IMG/VR virus record: IMGVR_UViG_3300032242_003702
Location: 1 to 27,190 of that record
Source of the DNA: a virus
Direction: 5' to 3' (one strand)
DNA: 27,190 nucleotides
Shown: positions 5,952-13,976 of the stretch, in pieces
Position numbering within the stretch: the stretch's first letter is position 1
How the letters are laid out: each line of letters begins with the position of its first letter
The notes under the pieces: model-generated
The model's database searches: none
Seen by the model: only the letters and a program-made list of their open reading frames with translations
What the model was told of the DNA's origin: nothing
Program-made: the position numbers and the translations under genes

Positions 5952-8477
5952 TTACTGGGGGTTAAAATTTGTCGGGTAATTAAGCGACCGAGTCACGGTG
6001 AGTGGGAAATTCTGGCTGCGGCGGATGAGCACGCGGGGGCCAACGCCGGTTTGATTGATTTCCTGCCATTTCACTTCGCCAATCAGGGTGATGGTCTCGG
6101 ACACTCCCGATTGAAACGAACCAAGGCAAGAAGACAACGCGGTTCCGGTGATCGGAAAATAGAAAAGGTAGGAAAAATAGCCCGATGATCCGAGTTGCGT
6201 AGAAACCGCTGGAATGAATTGGTTGCAAAAAAACACCACTGAACCACTAGCGGAATCAAGGAACGTGCAAGAGATGGAAGTGACTTGGGGATCCGAAAAA
6301 CTGTTCCCCGAATGGAAAGCAACTTGAAAAAAGAAATCATCACTTTCCTTAACAGCTCCCAAAGCAACCGACGGCTGAATCGCTGGAGTTGCCTGGGGAA
6401 GAACAGCAGACCACTGCGCAGTTCCGTGTGATGATTGATCGATCCAAAGAGTTTGCATCGGGATATCCAACGCATTTGCAGCAATCGCATAAGGGTAACC
6501 AACATAAGAAATTCCTCCATCGGCCATAAGACCGGCCAAAGGCACGGCACACGGATAATGGACGACTGCCCTGCTATGTAACCCACCATGAAATTGAGGA
6601 TCAATCGAAGCTCCATTCCAGAACTCGATGGAATTGCAAATAATTCCGTAGAATGTTGGATCACCGGCCTCATTGTGCCATACGATTGGAATAATGGTGC
6701 CAGTTGAGTATTTACCCACAATCACTTGATCGTAATGAAAAGATGTTGTCGTGGCTTCAAAAGCACCGGAAATCTGATTGTAAGAACCAGCAATTTGAAT
6801 AGCGCCGTCTATGAAAATATTATCTGAATTTGCGGGGAGGCTGGTTGCTGGGTTGGTGTGCGTGCTGTCTAACCACCAATTTGCTAAAGTTAGCGGAGAA
6901 CCGTCTCCAGTGGCGTTATTGTAATAAAACGGTTGTCCAACGATGACCATTTCATCGGCAATTTGGCCGGAGTAATTGGGATCCGTGATGGTCGCGACGA
7001 CGTTGTAAGTGCCCGAGTTCGATGGAATTGTGGATGATCCGTTGTAAGTGATCCTTGTTGCAAGACCACTGGGGCTTGTCGTGGCAATCAGGCCATGGGG
7101 TGATTCATCATAAGTAATCAAACGGGCACCAGAAAGCGATATTGTGGCCGGTGCGGGGGAAATAAATAAAACCGCATTTTTAGAACCTGCATGATCGGTG
7201 TCATTAATCACTACTGAAACCGAATAGGTTCCGGCATCAGTAGGAACAGTTAAGGAACCATTGTAAGTGACGGTTGTGCTAAAACCGGTTGGATATGTTG
7301 TTATCGTTACGGGTCGCGGTTGACCCGTGTAACTTTGGTTGAGGTTTTCAATAGAAATTCCAATCGAAATTTTGCCCACTGTGAACGAAGTGGTGACTTC
7401 GCTGGCGGCGCCGTACTGGGTATTCCCCGATTGATTGGCGGCTAGGACAACAGCACCTTCTGACCCGGTCAGCGTGATCGTATTGCCTGAAATGGTCGCA
7501 GGGCCACTTTTAACCGTAACAGCTACGGTCAGACCGCTTGAAGCGGTAGGAAGTGCGATCGTGAACGCAGCGGTTCCAGGCGTCTTGGATGCTATCGTGG
7601 CAAACGGGGTAATCGTATGGGACAGCTTGCCAACTGTGAACGAAGTGGTGACTTCGCTGGCGGCGGCATAATCAACATTACCAGACTGATTGGCTGCGAG
7701 GACGACCGTTCCCTCCGTGCCAGCAAGGGTAATCGTGTTACCACTGATCGTTGCAGGGCCACTCTTGACTGTAACAGCTACGTTCAGGCCGCTTGATGCA
7801 GTAGGAGGCGTGATTGAAAAAGATGAAGCTCCAGGCGTTTTTGCCGAAATTGAAGTAAAGCTGGAAATCGTTTGGGTAAGAAATGTAGACCAAGAAAAAC
7901 TATTTGGCGGATTAGGAGCCGCAGCACCTCCTGTTTCTGAGTAAAAATTAAAATCTGATACTCTTGCCAAGTAACTACTCGGGGTTGGAACTAGCCCGGA
8001 ACCAGAACCTAGATTTGTTGAAACTCTTGAAGTAGTGTTAATACTTCCAGACCCCTGATAAGTTCCACTATAATAATATAAAAGTCCTCTTACTCCAAGA
8101 GACAAGTTTGAAGAGTTAGAAACATTATCTATGCAAGATACAAAACTGCGTCCAATGACGGATGCAATATTAGAAGGCGTATAAAATAAAATGTTTGCAT
8201 TCCTTTTTCTAATAGAACAATAAGCACCCGTTGCACTTAAATTTTGATAATTTACTATAAATATATTGTATCCAGCATTTAGATTTAGGGTAAGAGTTCC
8301 AGTGAAAGAGTTACTGACATATCCATTTGTTCCAAAAGAACTGCCGTTTAATGAAAATTCAAAGACGTCATCAGCAGTTACATCGAAAATATATGATCCA
8401 GATGCAGGAGCATATATATATGTTGGGAATAAACAGGAGAATAATGTATTTCCTGTAAATGTTACATTTACACTCAT
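5952..8477 (-). CDS. Large modular tail adhesin (Ig-like, MBG-like repeats)
   Basis: 841 residues. Residues 1 to about 200 are an Asn/Ser/Tyr-rich beta domain encoded by AT-rich DNA. Two near-identical 85-residue Ig-like repeats follow at about 203-285 and 286-370 (SGLxVAVTVKSGPATISGNT, AASEVTTSFTVGK). Two MBG-like repeats are at about 371-540 (YNGSLTVPTDAGTYSVSV, YNGSSTIPSNSGTYNVVA). An NWW module lies at about 545-690, and a C-terminal domain (690-841) is shared with the next gene. This is the make-up of an extracellular adhesin or tail fibre that contacts the host surface. The last domain may anchor it, since it is retained separately downstream. Start ATG has a TAAGG five bases or fewer upstream. 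Confidence 0.88.
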   Translation of the reverse strand: MSVNVTFTGNTLFSCLFPTYIYAPASGSYIFDVTADDVFEFSLNGSSFGTNGYVSNSFTGTLTLNLNAGYNIFIVNYQNLSATGAYCSIRKRNANILFYTPSNIASVIGRSFVSCIDNVSNSSNLSLGVRGLLYYYSGTYQGSGSINTTSRVSTNLGSGSGLVPTPSSYLARVSDFNFYSETGGAAAPNPPNSFSWSTFLTQTISSFTSISAKTPGASSFSITPPTASSGLNVAVTVKSGPATISGNTITLAGTEGTVVLAANQSGNVDYAAASEVTTSFTVGKLSHTITPFATIASKTPGTAAFTIALPTASSGLTVAVTVKSGPATISGNTITLTGSEGAVVLAANQSGNTQYGAASEVTTSFTVGKISIGISIENLNQSYTGQPRPVTITTYPTGFSTTVTYNGSLTVPTDAGTYSVSVVINDTDHAGSKNAVLFISPAPATISLSGARLITYDESPHGLIATTSPSGLATRITYNGSSTIPSNSGTYNVVATITDPNYSGQIADEMVIVGQPFYYNNATGDGSPLTLANWWLDSTHTNPATSLPANSDNIFIDGAIQIAGSYNQISGAFEATTTSFHYDQVIVGKYSTGTIIPIVWHNEAGDPTFYGIICNSIEFWNGASIDPQFHGGLHSRAVVHYPCAVPLAGLMADGGISYVGYPYAIAANALDIPMQTLWIDQSSHGTAQWSAVLPQATPAIQPSVALGAVKESDDFFFQVAFHSGNSFSDPQVTSISCTFLDSASGSVVFFCNQFIPAVSTQLGSSGYFSYLFYFPITGTALSSCLGSFQSGVSETITLIGEVKWQEINQTGVGPRVLIRRSQNFPLTVTRSLNYPTNFNPQ
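7378..7665 (-). repeat. Direct repeat within adhesin Ig-like modules
   Basis: A 33-base identical sequence occurs at 7378-7410 and 7633-7665, 255 bases (85 codons) apart. The stretch between differs more. It marks the ends of the two Ig-like modules and points to a recent in-frame tandem duplication or ongoing gene conversion. Confidence 0.85.
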
Positions 8478-8480
8478 GCC

Positions 8481-8534
8481 TTATGCGCTCGAAGCCGCGT
8501 TAGTTAGGGGGTCTTTGATGACAGTCAGATTCAT
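8481..8534 (-). CDS. 17-residue mini-ORF between fibre genes
   Basis: ATG at 8534 to TAA at 8481 encodes MNLTVIKDPLTNAASSA. It starts 4 bases after the upstream gene's stop and ends 3 bases before the adhesin ATG, so it fills the gap exactly. It may be a coupling leader. Alternatively it may be the remaining N-terminus of a fibre gene displaced when the AT-rich module arrived. No direct support for expression. Confidence 0.35.
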   Translation of the reverse strand: MNLTVIKDPLTNAASSA

Positions 8535-8538
8535 GACT

Positions 8539-10713
8539 TTACTGGACTGATGCTTGCGCCGCCGATGCGCCGGATTTTGCAGTCAGGCTAGGCACCAAGG
8601 CATAACTGATCCAGGCTCGCGGATCAGTTTGAGAGGATTCCGTGGATAAACCTATCAATCGGCAACGAATCAGGAAATCCGCCGTCGAGGGAGCTGCCGC
8701 ATTGTTGCCTGTAGTGATTCCATATTTTTGTTGATCAAGATGGAGTGTATCGGTGTTCCCAACTAACAACCGAGAAATTGAAATGCCGAAACTATGGGTG
8801 ATGAATTCTTCGGTCATCACCAACGGTTGAACAAAAACTGGGGATCCCGTGTTCCACGAAACAGAAAGCCCTCCTGTCTCGGTGTAATTGCCAATTTCAA
8901 CGACAAGATTGTAACTGACGCCACAGGTGGATTTGAGAGCCTGCAATGCAACCCCCCAATCAATTTTGAGTTTCCGACCAAGCGCCAAAATCGATGAATT
9001 CATCGGCACGCTCCACAATTCACGGTCGAAATTGGAGGAAACCGCAAGCGATGGCGGTCGATTCGGCAACGCCGAAGCATCGTATCCCGTAGATCCACTT
9101 TTTGCTGCCCCAAAGTATCCAATTAGTTCGGAAACAATCGAAAGTGGGTAAACAACGGCTTGAGCAGAATTTGCAGTGACACCTATGCCATTAGTTGTTG
9201 GCAAAATGGCCTGAAGTTGGGCAACCGTTTGGTTAAGTTGTGAAATATGCTCCGATAAACCAATGACTTGTGATTCTGAAATCGTCAATCCTTCGACAAA
9301 TGCACTCGTAGGACCAGCAGAAGAAACAACCCCAACAATCGACCCATTGGCCGGAGCCGTTGGGAAAACCACCATCAAAGAATTATTTGAAATGGAATGT
9401 GCGACATAATCACTGCCATTGATAAGAATGCGAGCACCGGTGATCGTGGTATCAATGAAGGTTGAATTTTCCCGTAAAGTCAGATGAACATTTTGGGTGT
9501 TCAACCCATGGGTGATGGTGAATTTATTGGCCGTGCCGTTTCCCAGGGAAAGAGTGTAGAACTGCTGACCGGTGATGACTTGGGTCGGGTTGTAAGGGAT
9601 GTAACTCGTCGGGCCGGGCGGCTGCGCCCAATTAATAGGCGTTGCGGCTTCGAGTCCCGACCAGTTAATCGGCCTCTGGATCGAGACAGGAACGCGACAG
9701 AGCGTGACCGTCTGCCAATCGGTGGCCGTGGCGGGGTCGGCATTGTCGGGAACAATATCGGCTACGATCTCCAGATAAAAATCCTTGAGCGTGTCCGCCG
9801 CCCTAAGTGCCTCATAAGCAGAACTCGTGTTAAGATCGAGCGAAACGGTCGGGATGGTATTCGGGGCTTGCAAGATTGCAACCTGAAGCAATGGCTGGGT
9901 AAACCCCATGAATGAAGACCCGTCGAACGCAATTTGAGCCGTCGAGGTTTTCGGGTTGGTGACCGTCACGCTCTGGCCGTACTGCGTAAAAACCGCATTG
10001 ATTGCTTCTTGAATCTGGGTCGATCCATCCTGGACCGAAAGACTTTTTGTGGCGTTCCCGTTATACGACAACGTGAAAGTTCCCGTAAAGTTTGGAGGAA
10101 TATAGAGGCTCTGGATTGTGGCCGTGGGATGCAGCAAACCCTCCGTGGCCGTCTGGATCATGGTGACCGTGGGGGCCGGAGGAACCATGGGAGTAAAAAC
10201 ATTGCTTGAAGCAATCGGGGCCTGAAGCAATGTCACTTCGGTCTGATAGAGATCTTCTAAGTGGGTTTGTCTCACCCGGATCAGGCAGATCGGGTCGAGG
10301 TCATTGTGAGCCGCGACCACGGTGTGAGCCGCATTATCCGAAAAAGTGATCACAAAGCTCGTCCCGTCGATGACCACGGAAGAAGTGACCCCTCCGGTCA
10401 ATACCGCGTCAATCGCACTTTTTAAGTTTGAGGCGGATGCCGTAAAAGGAAGCGTCGCCGTGACATGAGTGTCCACCCGAAGGGCAAACTTTCCACCCGT
10501 TGGCGGGGCATCTGATCTGCCGATTGAGGCGCGGAGTGACCGCAGATTGGGAGTGATCTGGGTCGCCGTGCCGTTGATGACCTCAGAGAAATTCAACCCA
10601 ATATCAACCTGCTCTCCTGCAGTCAGCGTGGGTAAAGAAAACGTCGTCCCACCGACCTTGGTGGAAAGAATGCGTTTGGTCAGGTCGGCGACAAGGAAAA
10701 AGGATGTGCTCAT
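8539..10713 (-). CDS. Large tail fibre-like protein
   Basis: 724 residues from the ATG at 10713 (MSTSFFLVADLTKR); an upstream TTG frame runs through the leader and is rejected. Two internal copies of a beta module are visible at about 73-165 and 207-284. Each has a GG/TGTF..L start, a helix of the AIDAVLT/AINAVFT type, and an ending LLQAP or ILQAP. Residues about 380-465 form a small fibre domain (FTITHGLNTQNVHLTLRE...VVFPTAPANG). A heptad-like segment at 478-505 (ISESQVIGLSEHISQLNQTV) suggests a trimeric coiled coil, before a C-terminal region of about 220 residues. This order fits a trimeric tail fibre or tip protein. Receptor is unknown. Confidence 0.82.
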   Translation of the reverse strand: MSTSFFLVADLTKRILSTKVGGTTFSLPTLTAGEQVDIGLNFSEVINGTATQITPNLRSLRASIGRSDAPPTGGKFALRVDTHVTATLPFTASASNLKSAIDAVLTGGVTSSVVIDGTSFVITFSDNAAHTVVAAHNDLDPICLIRVRQTHLEDLYQTEVTLLQAPIASSNVFTPMVPPAPTVTMIQTATEGLLHPTATIQSLYIPPNFTGTFTLSYNGNATKSLSVQDGSTQIQEAINAVFTQYGQSVTVTNPKTSTAQIAFDGSSFMGFTQPLLQVAILQAPNTIPTVSLDLNTSSAYEALRAADTLKDFYLEIVADIVPDNADPATATDWQTVTLCRVPVSIQRPINWSGLEAATPINWAQPPGPTSYIPYNPTQVITGQQFYTLSLGNGTANKFTITHGLNTQNVHLTLRENSTFIDTTITGARILINGSDYVAHSISNNSLMVVFPTAPANGSIVGVVSSAGPTSAFVEGLTISESQVIGLSEHISQLNQTVAQLQAILPTTNGIGVTANSAQAVVYPLSIVSELIGYFGAAKSGSTGYDASALPNRPPSLAVSSNFDRELWSVPMNSSILALGRKLKIDWGVALQALKSTCGVSYNLVVEIGNYTETGGLSVSWNTGSPVFVQPLVMTEEFITHSFGISISRLLVGNTDTLHLDQQKYGITTGNNAAAPSTADFLIRCRLIGLSTESSQTDPRAWISYALVPSLTAKSGASAAQASVQ

Positions 10714-10764
10714 GGGATAAATAAGGGGAGCAGAACGCAATCCCCTACCCATCACCCATGTCAA
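10714..10764 (-). promoter_or_regulatory. TTGACAT element and hairpin leader before fibre gene
   Basis: TTGACA at 10759-10764 followed by GGGTGATGGG and TAGGGG. Here the distance to the chosen ATG is 45 bases, longer than at the other copies. The leader also contains an AGGGG/CCCCT pair able to form a small hairpin. Confidence 0.45.
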
Positions 10765-10779
10765 ATAAGCTTCTGGGAT

Positions 10780-10974
10780 TTAGGATTGCCCGTCACCCGA
10801 ATCAAGAGGTGCAGGGAGTCCAAAAAACTTGGGATTGAATGGCACCACAAACCAAGGGTAGTCGGGGTCGAGCGCGGGAGCCTTTTTGAGTTGGGAATTG
10901 GCGGCGGCGGCTCGGAGCTTTTTGACCTTGTCGAGCCCTAGCGTGCCAAAAATGTTTTGCGAGGTAGTGGACAT
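10780..10974 (-). CDS. Small tail-region protein of unknown function
   Basis: 64 residues from the ATG at 10974, chosen because a strong AAAGGAGG lies 4 bases upstream; the longer frame to 11049 is inside the neighbour. The N-terminus MSTTSQNIFGTLGLDKVKKL is followed by a helix, then a Pro/Phe-rich end (YPWFVVPFNPKFFGLPAPLD). The excellent Shine-Dalgarno is unusual in this window and suggests high or independent expression. No family recognised. Confidence 0.78.
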   Translation of the reverse strand: MSTTSQNIFGTLGLDKVKKLRAAAANSQLKKAPALDPDYPWFVVPFNPKFFGLPAPLDSGDGQS

Positions 10975-10984
10975 GGATCCTCCT

Positions 10985-11944
10985 TTAAATGCTCCAGAAC
11001 AGCCCCGAGAGCGAATAAGTCTGAGCCGCAGCAGCATGAAGCTGGGCAAAGGCGTCGTTTAATTGGTTCTGGATGGTATTTCCAATGGCATCAGCAAATG
11101 GCAAACCAGTCTGAATAACAATACTGTCTTGCACCCCGGATTTAACCGGCGCAACTCTCTGAGGAGCGTGGCAGAGATTATAAAAAAGAGCGTGTTGCAA
11201 AAAACAAATCCAACTATCGTCAGGATCTGATCCCTCCTCAAGTCCCGGCGGTGACAAAAAATAAAGCGTCGCTACCAGCAATTCGTCCGAAGGGATATCT
11301 TCTGTATTGGAAATATACCTTTCCTCGGGGGTCATCTGGGCCGAGCTTTTCCAAAACGGGGTTTGTAAAATACGGGCTCGCGTCCCCAATCGAATTAGCG
11401 CTTTATCATTTACCACGGGAGCGTAGTTGACCTGCAGATTTCCGCTGTCTGCTTGAGTATAAAAAACCGTGCCATTAATTGCTGCACGCGCGACGGAAAG
11501 GTAAATATCAACGCTCTGAAGGCATTTCCTGTTCGGAGAATTCATGCCACCCGCAAGATCCCCGTTGGCATCGATTGAAAAAGAAGCATCGACCGCAGCT
11601 CCCAGTTCTTTGAAAAACACGGGAATCGGACCATCCTGTTCAATAGGGGTTGTCCTCTTGGCAAATTTTTCCACCATGAACTCGGGTGCATCGAGCAAAG
11701 GAATTCCGTTCACCGTGGCATCGATCCCATTGACAAAGCCCGGCAAGACGGAAATCATCCATTTTTTCACATTGGCATCCCATCGAGCCGATGTTCTCCA
11801 TGGATGGGAAAGAATGTTTCCCTGTTCCAAAGCGTTGATCGAATATCCCGATGCCGACGCCCGGAGTTCGCAAAAGGATCCTGGGGCGGGGCGTGCCGCT
11901 GCCAGCCGGTCGATCAGATCATTAACGGCACGGGCCGGAATCAT
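10985..11944 (-). CDS. Tail-tip protein, paralogue of upstream neighbour
   Basis: 319 residues. The first 110 residues parallel the upstream protein (11941-12531). LIDRLAAARPAPG matches LRDAVAALRPQSG, SHPWR matches DHPFR, and SVLPGFVNGIDATVNGIPL matches TVSPGLVNGIEPTIGGVPI. It then carries an extra region of about 200 residues with a Cys pair (WICFLQHALFYNLCHAP) and a helical end (AQLHAAAAQTYSLSGLFWSI). Its ATG overlaps the upstream TGA as ATGA, consistent with balanced synthesis of two related tail-tip subunits. Exact function unknown. Confidence 0.82.
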   Translation of the reverse strand: MIPARAVNDLIDRLAAARPAPGSFCELRASASGYSINALEQGNILSHPWRTSARWDANVKKWMISVLPGFVNGIDATVNGIPLLDAPEFMVEKFAKRTTPIEQDGPIPVFFKELGAAVDASFSIDANGDLAGGMNSPNRKCLQSVDIYLSVARAAINGTVFYTQADSGNLQVNYAPVVNDKALIRLGTRARILQTPFWKSSAQMTPEERYISNTEDIPSDELLVATLYFLSPPGLEEGSDPDDSWICFLQHALFYNLCHAPQRVAPVKSGVQDSIVIQTGLPFADAIGNTIQNQLNDAFAQLHAAAAQTYSLSGLFWSI

Positions 11945-12531
11945 GCTGCCCAGAAAAAATGCACCCCCGTTCCATTGCTAGGCTTGAGGAACTGGTAGGC
12001 GAGATTGTGATAGGTGATCTGATGAATCACGGGCGTCCCGCTGGTGTTCTTAATCACTGCCAGCGGGTGGCGGGCCATACTTGTCTCAAGGGTGGTGGGA
12101 AAGGTCGCCGTCTGCAGGATCTTTGCCTCAAGGATTGTGGTTCCATTCCCACCGATCTCGACCTCCAGGACAATCCAACTCCTGCTCTCGGCATCATAAT
12201 CTGACCCAAGGGTCAGTTTTGGAGCACCTCCGACCAACATTTTTCCCTGGGCGGAAACGCCCGAGATCGGAACACCACCGATCGTCGGCTCGATGCCGTT
12301 CACAAGTCCGGGGCTCACGGTGATCGATTTCCCCGACTGAAGAACTCGGAACGGATGATCCCAGTTGAGGCCGGCAGGGACGAAACTCACGGAAAATCCA
12401 TTCGGCCCTTGAGTGATCCGGGTATTGGCCCCCGACTGGGGACGCAGCGCGGCGACGGCATCACGAAGCTGGTTCCAGAGCTTGGCTGTGAAAGGATCAC
12501 CCGGGGCGACCTTGGGAGGGAGAGGGATCAT
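11941..12531 (-). CDS. Tail-tip protein with PGxVNG motif
   Basis: 196 residues from the ATG at 12531 (MIPLPPKVAPGDPFTAKLWN). The frame is open further up, but that part overlaps the preceding gene and is rejected. An N-terminal helix (AKLWNQLRDAVAALRP) precedes a beta-rich body containing TVSPGLVNGIEPTIGGVPI. The N-terminal half matches the downstream gene at 10985-11944. It lies downstream of the tape measure gene, where tail-tip and hub proteins are normally encoded. No enzymatic motif seen. Confidence 0.8.
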   Translation of the reverse strand: MIPLPPKVAPGDPFTAKLWNQLRDAVAALRPQSGANTRITQGPNGFSVSFVPAGLNWDHPFRVLQSGKSITVSPGLVNGIEPTIGGVPISGVSAQGKMLVGGAPKLTLGSDYDAESRSWIVLEVEIGGNGTTILEAKILQTATFPTTLETSMARHPLAVIKNTSGTPVIHQITYHNLAYQFLKPSNGTGVHFFWAA

Positions 12532-12547
12532 TGGAAATGATGGATCG

Positions 12548-13246
12548 TCAGGTTGTCGGTTTGTAGAGGATTGAATTCCAGCCACCGGCCCCCGAAAGCT
12601 GCCATTGCTCGCTGACCTCGAAGACGCCTGCCCGGGAAGTGATTTTCGGAGCAAGCTTGAGCCAGTTGCGGTTGGGAAGATCGGGAATTGCGATTAAGGT
12701 GTCGCCCGGCAGCTCGGAAATCATCCCGATATTATCAAAGATTCCGTCGATTTCCCCCAAATCCTTGACCGTCTGGTTCCGCCGGAAAATGCAACCAAGC
12801 GACAAGTAACTTGTGACCCCGTACATCGGGTTATCCCCTCCCCCAGCATTTTGGTTTGCGGCGGTCTGGATGTCGGAAAGGAAACTGGAATCGGGAAGGT
12901 TGATTGAGAATTCCTTGGTCGTCTGATTGTACCCGTACAAAGTGGCAATCGAATCAGGCTGCCCGAGGCCAAAATTGGGATGCGACTGGATCGGTTCCTC
13001 CTTCATGGAGAAATCGAGCGTCTCCTGGATCATCCCATGGGCATCCGTCGCCCGAAAATCACCCACAATGAACGCGCCACTCTCATCGACCGAGAAACTG
13101 GAATCCTCGTAAGCCCTGGCAAAAGTTTCTGCAGAGGAGAAATCAAGATTTCCCGGGGTGATCGGAAAAACATAGCGCTCGGACGAGGTAAAAAGCCCCG
13201 TGCGATCAAGCGTGAAACTGCCGCCAACTGTCTGAAAAGTGTTCAT
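12548..13246 (-). CDS. Tail-tip protein, second copy of tandem pair
   Basis: 232 residues, clearly paralogous to the upstream gene (13255-13956). ETLDFSMKEEPIQSHPNF matches EELDFSMSQNPVQSSPQF, NPMYGVTSYLS matches SPVYGTTDFLS, LKLAPKITSRAGVFEVSEQW matches the equivalent LYLAPKVSTRGNAFQIVQEW, and both carry LSGAGGW near the end. Copies differ most at the N-terminus. A position just after the tape measure suggests distal tail proteins, but the fold is not recognised. Confidence 0.85.
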   Translation of the reverse strand: MNTFQTVGGSFTLDRTGLFTSSERYVFPITPGNLDFSSAETFARAYEDSSFSVDESGAFIVGDFRATDAHGMIQETLDFSMKEEPIQSHPNFGLGQPDSIATLYGYNQTTKEFSINLPDSSFLSDIQTAANQNAGGGDNPMYGVTSYLSLGCIFRRNQTVKDLGEIDGIFDNIGMISELPGDTLIAIPDLPNRNWLKLAPKITSRAGVFEVSEQWQLSGAGGWNSILYKPTT

Positions 13247-13254
13247 GAGTTGCG

Positions 13255-13956
13255 TTAGTTGGCTTGAGTCTCAAGCATCATTAGGGCGTCGTGGCCGTAG
13301 ATTGCCTCCAGCCAGCCACCGGCCCCGGAGAGCATCCATTCCTGCACAATCTGGAACGCGTTGCCACGGGTTGAGACCTTCGGGGCCAAGTAAAGCCAGG
13401 TGCGGTCATCGTTGGCTGCCGGATCCTCCAGATTTTTAAACGGAGGGTCGCCGATGATCGTGCCGATATCCTCAAAAATCGTTGCAGGGATGGCTCTGAC
13501 GGTCTTGGTCTGGCGATAGACGCAAGTGTACGAAAGGAAATCAGTTGTCCCATAGACCGGAGACGAACTGCCGTCGGAGAGGTTCTGTGGGAAGGCTTTC
13601 TGGGCCGTATCCCACCCGTACTGGGTCACCATGTCCGCAAACTGAGGAGAACTTTGCACCGGGTTCTGACTCATGGAGAAATCCAGCTCCTCAACCAAGC
13701 CTATGTCGTTTCCCTCATCAATACTTCCCGAGACTTTCTCGTAGTCGAACTGGGCAATCCAATTCCCCGCCTCATCTCCCTGCGCCTGGGCACCCACAAA
13801 GAGCGCCCTTTCATAATCGGAATCTACCTCGTTGTAGGATGCTGTGACCGCCGCCGTGTACGAGCTGAAAAAAAGACGACGCGAGATCTTCTCCAGACCC
13901 GTCTTGTCGATGGATCGCTTCTCCCCCAGCAGGTTTGTTCCGTCAGGTAACGGCAT
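13255..13956 (-). CDS. Tail-tip protein, first copy of tandem pair
   Basis: 233 residues, first gene after the tape measure, preceded by AAAGGATAA at a good ribosome-binding distance. Key features are LDFSMSQNPVQSSPQF at about 90-105, YGWDTAQKAFPQNL, a Cys-containing strand YTCVYRQTKTV, and LAPKVSTRG...LSGAGGW near the C-terminus. All are repeated in the downstream paralogue. In lambda-like phages this position holds distal tail and hub-forming proteins. The tandem pair may form a hetero-oligomeric ring; this is inference. Confidence 0.85.
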   Translation of the reverse strand: MPLPDGTNLLGEKRSIDKTGLEKISRRLFFSSYTAAVTASYNEVDSDYERALFVGAQAQGDEAGNWIAQFDYEKVSGSIDEGNDIGLVEELDFSMSQNPVQSSPQFADMVTQYGWDTAQKAFPQNLSDGSSSPVYGTTDFLSYTCVYRQTKTVRAIPATIFEDIGTIIGDPPFKNLEDPAANDDRTWLYLAPKVSTRGNAFQIVQEWMLSGAGGWLEAIYGHDALMMLETQAN

Positions 13957-13976
13957 GGATCGTTATCCTTTGAAAG

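Noticed and set aside
7378-7665. CRISPR array suggested by repeats
   Set aside because: Only two copies exist, inside a coding frame and at domain spacing. It is a protein repeat.
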